A stretch of DNA of 11,037 nt, taken from DATFJC01 sp035269445 (lineage in GTDB: Bacteria > Patescibacteriota > Patescibacteriia > UBA2591 > UBA6264). The stretch lies in NCBI GenBank assembly GCA_035269445.1, contig DATFJC010000026.1:1-11037 (forward strand). Reading direction: 5' to 3'. Below the pieces are notes generated by a model that did no database searches, had not been told where the DNA came from, and was given only the letters and a program-made list of their open reading frames with translations. Positions 7,564 to 11,037 of this stretch are shown piece after piece (within the stretch, counting starts at the first letter, position 1; every line of letters starts with the position of its first letter). The translations under genes were made by a program, and so were the position numbers.

Positions 7564-7643
7564 TATCAATTTTAATAATTTATTTTTAAATAAATATTCA
7601 AGGTCGTTACTTTTTGGGGGAAGATAAAAATTAATTTATTTTT
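7564..7643 (+). promoter_or_regulatory. 5' leader of pilin-like genes 3-4, possible post-transcriptional control
   Basis: The predicted transcript begins near 7564, leaving about 80 nt before the ATG. It contains an A/T-only 8-bp inverted repeat (7578-7585 with 7588-7595) and the only G-rich stretch in the surrounding non-coding DNA, GGGGGAAG at 7616-7623. That purine block resembles a Shine-Dalgarno but ends 20 nt before the ATG, much farther than a working site normally sits. It could be a regulator or ribosome standby site, or have no function. Confidence 0.35.
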
Positions 7644-8012
7644 ATGAACAAACTAACAAAAACCATAAGTGCAGTTTTACTTTTAGGCTTTTTTCTAGTA
7701 CCAATGTTTGCTTCAGCTCAATTATCCTTAAATGAGAACTTAGGTGATGTGCAAGAAGAGGTAGGTTATGAGGAGACAGAGCTTGTAGAAGTAATTGGCA
7801 ATGTTATAAGAATTGTTATTGGTTTTATTGGTCTTATTGCCTTAGTAATATTTATTGTAGGTGGTTTTATGTGGATGACTGCTGGTGGTAGTGAAGATCA
7901 AATTAAAAAAGCTAAAAGTCTTATGAAAAATGCTGTGATTGGTATAATTATAGTTGTACTTGCTTATGCTGCAACTACCTTTATCATAGATCAGTTGACT
8001 AACATATCATAA
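7644..8012 (+). CDS. VirB2/TrbC-like T4SS pilin-family protein 3
   Basis: A 122-residue protein. Its Sec signal (1-25) ends A-S-A before Gln26, a clear A-x-A cleavage site. A short acidic extracellular segment (26-48) precedes helix 1 (about 52-76), the turn W77-M-T-A-G-G-S-E-D85, a basic loop K-K-A-K-S-L-M-K-N-A-V, and helix 2 (about 97-118). The mature protein would be about 97 residues, well within the size of VirB2-type pilins. It is nearly the twin of paralogue 4, sharing a DNA segment 67/72 identical over the loop. It opens a transcription unit with its own near-consensus promoter, so it is a candidate for the major subunit (inference). The start is the first ATG after the leader; no correctly spaced Shine-Dalgarno is present. 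Confidence 0.86.
   Translation: MNKLTKTISAVLLLGFFLVPMFASAQLSLNENLGDVQEEVGYEETELVEVIGNVIRIVIGFIGLIALVIFIVGGFMWMTAGGSEDQIKKAKSLMKNAVIGIIIVVLAYAATTFIIDQLTNIS
7872..7943 (+). repeat. Intragenic duplicated segment, copy A (in pilin-like gene 3)
   Basis: This 72-nt stretch matches 8278-8349 at 67 of 72 positions, without gaps, at an offset of 406 nt. It includes runs of 27 and 23 identical bases. It encodes the W-M-T-A-G-G-S-E-D turn, the basic loop and the entry to helix 2. Identity falls sharply outside it. Confidence 0.85.
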
Positions 8013-8049
8013 CAATCATAGGATTTTGCTAAGTAATAATTAATGTAAT

Positions 8050-8445
8050 ATGACGACTTTGAGAAAAAGCTTTATTATTGCTTTTATATTAACTTTGGTA
8101 ATGGTTTTCTTTTTACCTCAAGCAAGTTTGGCCCAAACTTCTAAATTAGATGAAGTGGCTGCAGGGACTGGCTTAAAAAATTCTGGTTTGGTTAATATTA
8201 TAAGTAATATAATCAAAACTATTTTAGGATTTATAGGTGTTATAATACTTATACTTTTAATTTATGCAGGATTTTTATGGATGACTGCTGGTGGTAGTGA
8301 AGATAAGGTTAAAAAAGCTAAAACTATTATGAAAAATGCTGTGATTGGTCTTTTAATAGTGGTTCTTTCTTATGCTATAACAACCTTTGTTATTAATAAA
8401 GTATCTGGAGCCACTAATGAGCAACAAGACGAAGAGGACGAATAA
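8050..8445 (+). CDS. VirB2/TrbC-like T4SS pilin-family protein 4
   Basis: A 131-residue protein. Its Sec signal (1-28) ends S-L-A before Gln29. A short segment (29-47) leads to helix 1 (about 51-76), the turn W77-M-T-A-G-G-S-E-D85 at the same residue numbers as paralogue 3, the basic loop K-V-K-K-A-K-T-I-M-K-N-A-V, and helix 2 (about 97-116). Unlike paralogue 3 it carries a hydrophilic acidic tail (119-131, ending D-E-E-D-E) predicted to face outside. It begins 37 nt after paralogue 3 without an intervening terminator, and the strong hairpin at 8505-8534 ends the unit. The pair could form a hetero-oligomer or act as alternative subunits (inference). Confidence 0.86.
   Translation: MTTLRKSFIIAFILTLVMVFFLPQASLAQTSKLDEVAAGTGLKNSGLVNIISNIIKTILGFIGVIILILLIYAGFLWMTAGGSEDKVKKAKTIMKNAVIGLLIVVLSYAITTFVINKVSGATNEQQDEEDE
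8278..8349 (+). repeat. Intragenic duplicated segment, copy B (in pilin-like gene 4)
   Basis: Second copy of the 72-nt segment at 7872-7943. The five mismatches fall at 7899/8305, 7901/8307, 7902/8308, 7918/8324 and 7920/8326. They cluster in the middle and leave the two identical runs on the flanks. Confidence 0.85.
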
Positions 8446-8504
8446 TAACATTATTAAAAAGTAATAAGAAATTTATAGCTTTATTAAAAGTTATTACAAA
8501 AATG

Positions 8505-8534
8505 CCCCCTTTATTTTATATAAAGGGGGTTTTT
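8505..8534. terminator. Bidirectional intrinsic terminator between convergent units
   Basis: A perfect 9-bp stem, CCCCCTTTA (8505-8513) with TAAAGGGGG (8521-8529), encloses a 7-nt loop. TTTTT follows at 8530-8534 for plus-strand transcripts. An A-run at 8498-8502, three bases before the stem, gives the U-run for minus-strand transcripts. It lies between the ends of pilin-like gene 4 and the convergent GT-C gene and can serve both. Confidence 0.93.
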
Positions 8535-8548
8535 AAATATTTAAATTA

Positions 8549-10147
8549 TTATTCTATTTTATAAATACTAGCATTAGGGGAATTATATATTTTTTCTAAA
8601 CCAGATTTTTCTAAGAAAATATTGAATTTTTTATCAGCTTCTCTACTAGATTTTTTATCTGAAATAATGTAAGAAGCATTAAATGTATTTTTAAGTATTT
8701 CTCCTAATTTTTTAGGATTAATTTTTCTTTGGTTTATTTTTAGCCAGGTCTTATACTTTTCTTTATTATTGGCATAAAAGAAGTTTTGGTCTAAACCGTT
8801 TATGTAATAATTTTTTTTATTAAAGTAAAAAAGCTTTGGAAACATATCCCAGCTTCTATGAAATACTATTGTTTTGGGATTACTATTTTTTTTAAGCCAA
8901 TTTAAGGGAGCTTGTAAATGGCTAATTAGCGGTGCATTTTCATGTATGTCTCTTATATAAAAAATACCATTTTTAATATAAAAGCCTATAAAAAAGATTA
9001 ATATAAAAGATATAATAATTGTAAAGATTGCATAAATTTGTTTTTGGCTAGTGAGAAAAAGGCTAGAAAAATGTTTTTTAATCTTTGGCCAATTAGCCGT
9101 TTTAAAGATTTGAGAAAACATTAAGCCTGAAAAGATAATACTAAAAGGTATAAAGTAATCTATATTTCTTCCGCTTTTTAGGGTAAATAATAAGAAAAAA
9201 ATTGATATTAAAAATAAAAACCAGTTAATAATTTTTTGCTTGTTCTCTTTTATAATAAACCAAGCCGTTGATATAATCCAAACTATTATTAAAGGCAAGT
9301 TATATATTAGAAAGTTTAAAAAGTCTGGGGGATACCACTCAGCTCCTATGGCAACTTTAGAAGTACCCAAAACTGCTATTTGAATAGTTTGAAAAAAATA
9401 AAATGGGAAGGTTTTAGGAAAGTATGGGTTTAGAATAAGTCCAGCCAAAGCCCCAATGCTGGCAAAAATAATAATTTTTAAATTTTGAATAGATAATATT
9501 TTTTTAAAGGACCTGTTTTTAATAATTTCTGCAATAAAATAAAGAAAAATTATTATAAACATTAAGGGCCAAGCACCGTACATCCAAACATATATAAAAA
9601 GAGTTAGTAATAAGCCTAAATATTTTTTCTTTATTATACAGTATACTCCTAAAAGCATTATGATAATAGAGATAGCAGGCGCTCTTATTAAACTTAATCT
9701 TCCTATAAATTTTGGTAAAGTTAACATTAAAAAAGTCCAAAATACAGGCAATTTTATTTTTATTTTTCTTAAGAATATATATAAGCCTAAAAAAAATAAG
9801 GCTCCAAAAAAAGCAGTTGCGATTTCTGTTTTTAAGAAAGGTTCTATCTCAAGAGATAAGGGACCTAAATTATTAGGGCTGGGTATTTTTAAAAACCAGC
9901 TTAAAATAAAATGATAACCAAAGTGGTGATCGACAAAAATATCTTTGTAGGTAGTAAATTGCATCCAGGGAAAGTCTTTAACAAGACCTTTTTCTTGTAT
10001 TAACTCGGCCAATTTAGCATGATAAAAACTATCTGACCCTACTATAGTTGGTGGTATTATGATATATAGAAATATAATAAAACAAATTCCAAAAATAAAA
10101 AGTTCTATAAAGGGGCTTTTTTTTAAATTAATTTTTTTATTATTCAT
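8549..10147 (-). CDS. Polytopic GT-C-type membrane protein, probable lipid-linked-sugar glycosyltransferase
   Basis: A 532-residue integral membrane protein if read from the ATG at 10147; an in-frame TTG at 10171 would add eight residues but overlap the upstream gene by 32 nt. About ten hydrophobic helices fill residues 12-395. The first outer loop carries G-S-D39-S-F-Y-H43 and later V-D73-H-H75-F-G-Y-H, an acidic/His pattern recalling the catalytic first loop of GT-C enzymes such as STT3 or PMT-like transferases. Further marks are G-A-E-W-Y-P-P-D at 268-275 and S-G-R-N-I-D-Y-F at 325-332. A soluble C-terminal domain (about 405-532) contains R-S-W-D-M-F-P-K-L-F at 431-440 and Y-I-N-G-L-D-Q at 448-454. 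GT-C enzymes move sugar from polyprenyl-phosphate carriers to targets outside the membrane; donor and acceptor are not known here. It overlaps the isomerase gene by 8 nt, indicating an operon and probable translational coupling. Confidence 0.72.
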   Translation of the reverse strand: MNNKKINLKKSPFIELFIFGICFIIFLYIIIPPTIVGSDSFYHAKLAELIQEKGLVKDFPWMQFTTYKDIFVDHHFGYHFILSWFLKIPSPNNLGPLSLEIEPFLKTEIATAFFGALFFLGLYIFLRKIKIKLPVFWTFLMLTLPKFIGRLSLIRAPAISIIIMLLGVYCIIKKKYLGLLLTLFIYVWMYGAWPLMFIIIFLYFIAEIIKNRSFKKILSIQNLKIIIFASIGALAGLILNPYFPKTFPFYFFQTIQIAVLGTSKVAIGAEWYPPDFLNFLIYNLPLIIVWIISTAWFIIKENKQKIINWFLFLISIFFLLFTLKSGRNIDYFIPFSIIFSGLMFSQIFKTANWPKIKKHFSSLFLTSQKQIYAIFTIIISFILIFFIGFYIKNGIFYIRDIHENAPLISHLQAPLNWLKKNSNPKTIVFHRSWDMFPKLFYFNKKNYYINGLDQNFFYANNKEKYKTWLKINQRKINPKKLGEILKNTFNASYIISDKKSSREADKKFNIFLEKSGLEKIYNSPNASIYKIE

Positions 10148-11037
10148 AGATTTGTTTTTTGGCTTTTTCAATTTCTTTTATAGAAGCTGGGTCAATTTTA
10201 TTTAAAATTGCCAAATAATAACTAATCCAATCCATTAAACAAACTAGGCTTAGTATTTTTGTTGTCTCTGCTTTTGCAAATATAGGAATTTTTTGCCATC
10301 TTATGTTTTTCTTATCTAAAATATTTGTAAGTGTTTTTATTGTTTTTTCAATTTGATTGTCTTTTTTTAGATTCTCGAAAATTAAAAATACTATTTCATC
10401 TTTCAAGCGCCAAGGATTTTTGTTTTCAATGGAATTATGAATTATTTCCGGTATTTCCTCTAAATAAGAGAAATTTTTGCTATTTTCTGATAATTGATTT
10501 TTAAGTCTTTGGGTTATGCCATTTAAATTGTGCGTAGAAGTAATTACAGGCAAGTGGTCAAATATAAAATAAGCTAAATGTTTTGCTACATTCTCTTCAG
10601 TCTTTACGCTTAAATCAAACATTTTATTAATTTCAATAAGCTTAGGAACGCTTGCGCTTAAATTAAGGCTAGATACAAGATTTAATTTTTTAAGTATTAA
10701 GGATAAAAAAGTTAAAGAAAATCCTATATTAAAGCGAGATGGTTTTTTAAAAGGAAATTTTAAAATTGGAGTATTTTCTTTTTTAGCTAATTGCCCTAAC
10801 TCTCCATCACTGGTTATGATAATTATTTTTGCCTTAATCTTAATAGCTTTTTTAGCCATTTTAATTGTTTCTTGTGTATTTCCAGAATGACTTATTATAA
10901 GACATAAAGTATTTTTATTAACCCAATTAGGTAGGTTAACATCCTTGTTTATTAAAAAGGGCAAGGAGATTTTATTTTTAATAAGATTTTTTGCAATATT
11001 GCCAGAAATGGCTGAGGCTCCCATACCGCAAATTAAA
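10140..11037 (-). CDS. Phosphoglucose/phosphomannose isomerase, SIS-domain type (5' end off the window)
   Basis: The frame stays open upstream of the first ATG (11024) to the window edge, reading L-I-C-G just before M-G-A-S-A-I-S-G. This reconstructs the conserved G-M-G-x-S-A-I-x-G sugar-phosphate loop of the bifunctional PGI/PMI family, so that ATG is internal and roughly 30 residues lie off the right edge. Numbering from the visible Met, S-H-S-G-N-T-Q-E-T at 45-53 is the second SIS signature. E-E-I-P-E-I-I-H-N at 189-197 holds the expected catalytic Glu and His. The C-terminal domain ends with D-W-I-S-Y-Y-L-A-I-L at 265-274 and I-D-P-A-S-I-K-E-I-E, as in this family. Such enzymes interconvert fructose-6-phosphate with glucose- or mannose-6-phosphate in the cytoplasm. 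Its overlap with a membrane glycosyltransferase-like gene suggests supply of sugars for surface glycans (inference). Confidence 0.88.
   Translation of the reverse strand, partial: LICGMGASAISGNIAKNLIKNKISLPFLINKDVNLPNWVNKNTLCLIISHSGNTQETIKMAKKAIKIKAKIIIITSDGELGQLAKKENTPILKFPFKKPSRFNIGFSLTFLSLILKKLNLVSSLNLSASVPKLIEINKMFDLSVKTEENVAKHLAYFIFDHLPVITSTHNLNGITQRLKNQLSENSKNFSYLEEIPEIIHNSIENKNPWRLKDEIVFLIFENLKKDNQIEKTIKTLTNILDKKNIRWQKIPIFAKAETTKILSLVCLMDWISYYLAILNKIDPASIKEIEKAKKQIYE

Noticed and set aside
8461..8497. Inverted repeat GTAATAA / TTATTAC with a 23-nt spacer
   Set aside because: A 7-bp A/T-rich match with a long spacer is expected by chance in such AT-rich DNA, and the real terminator lies immediately downstream.
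10148..10171. Upstream TTG start for the GT-C gene
   Set aside because: It would add eight residues but uses a rarer start codon and enlarges the overlap with the isomerase gene from 8 to 32 nt; the ATG at 10147 is more natural. It cannot be ruled out from sequence alone.
11022..11024. ATG at 11024 as the true start of the isomerase gene
   Set aside because: The frame continues upstream as L-I-C-G, completing the conserved G-M-G-x-S loop, and the family has more residues before it. The Met is internal and the gene is cut by the window edge.
1..11037. TGA read as glycine (code 25, seen in some CPR lineages)
   Set aside because: Long conserved proteins contain no in-frame TGA and their conserved Gly residues use GGN codons, so standard decoding fits.
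1..11037. CRISPR arrays, tRNA or rRNA genes, insertion sequences, integrase or attachment sites
   Set aside because: No regularly spaced repeats, cloverleaf sequences, transposase motifs or terminal inverted repeats were seen on either strand.

Overview
The window is AT-rich (roughly 30 % GC by eye) and densely coded, with no stretch over 300 bases lacking a gene. It looks like a chromosomal segment of a Candidate Phyla Radiation (Patescibacteria) bacterium. Four features suggest this: a tandem run of small two-helix type IV secretion pilin-like (VirB2/TrbC-like) proteins, a membrane-tethered C39-like cysteine peptidase, a class A penicillin-binding protein with a long C-terminal extension, and a lone solute-binding lipoprotein with no permease or ATPase beside it. 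This assignment is inference from gene content. The genetic code looks standard: conserved proteins read through without in-frame TGA, and all eleven stops are TAA or TAG.

Left part (1-3899). The 3' end of a GtrA-like membrane protein gene is followed 4 nt later by a tethered C39-like peptidase gene. This pair converges, with a 1-nt gap, on a large minus-strand class A PBP gene. Centre (3900-8445). A 118-bp divergent intergenic region holds two back-to-back promoters with matching hexamers, one for the PBP (apparently giving a leaderless mRNA) and one for tyrS. Downstream on the plus strand, close-packed, come tyrS, a solute-binding lipoprotein and two pilin-like genes. A near-consensus promoter with a leader of about 80 nt then drives two more pilin-like genes that are recent duplicates of each other. 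A strong bidirectional hairpin terminator closes this block.

Right part (8549-11037). A minus-strand pair holds an SIS-domain phosphoglucose/phosphomannose isomerase gene (its 5' end lies off the right edge) that overlaps by 8 nt a polytopic GT-C-type, probably glycosyltransferase, gene.

Taken together, most of the window serves the cell envelope: peptidoglycan synthesis (PBP), surface or wall processing (C39-like peptidase), glycan supply and transfer (GtrA-like, isomerase, GT-C) and a putative surface appendage or secretion channel (four pilin-like proteins plus a lipoprotein receptor). TyrRS is the only clear information-processing gene. The part most worth following is the lipoprotein plus four-paralogue pilin array, with one Cys-rich member and a separately promoted duplicate pair.
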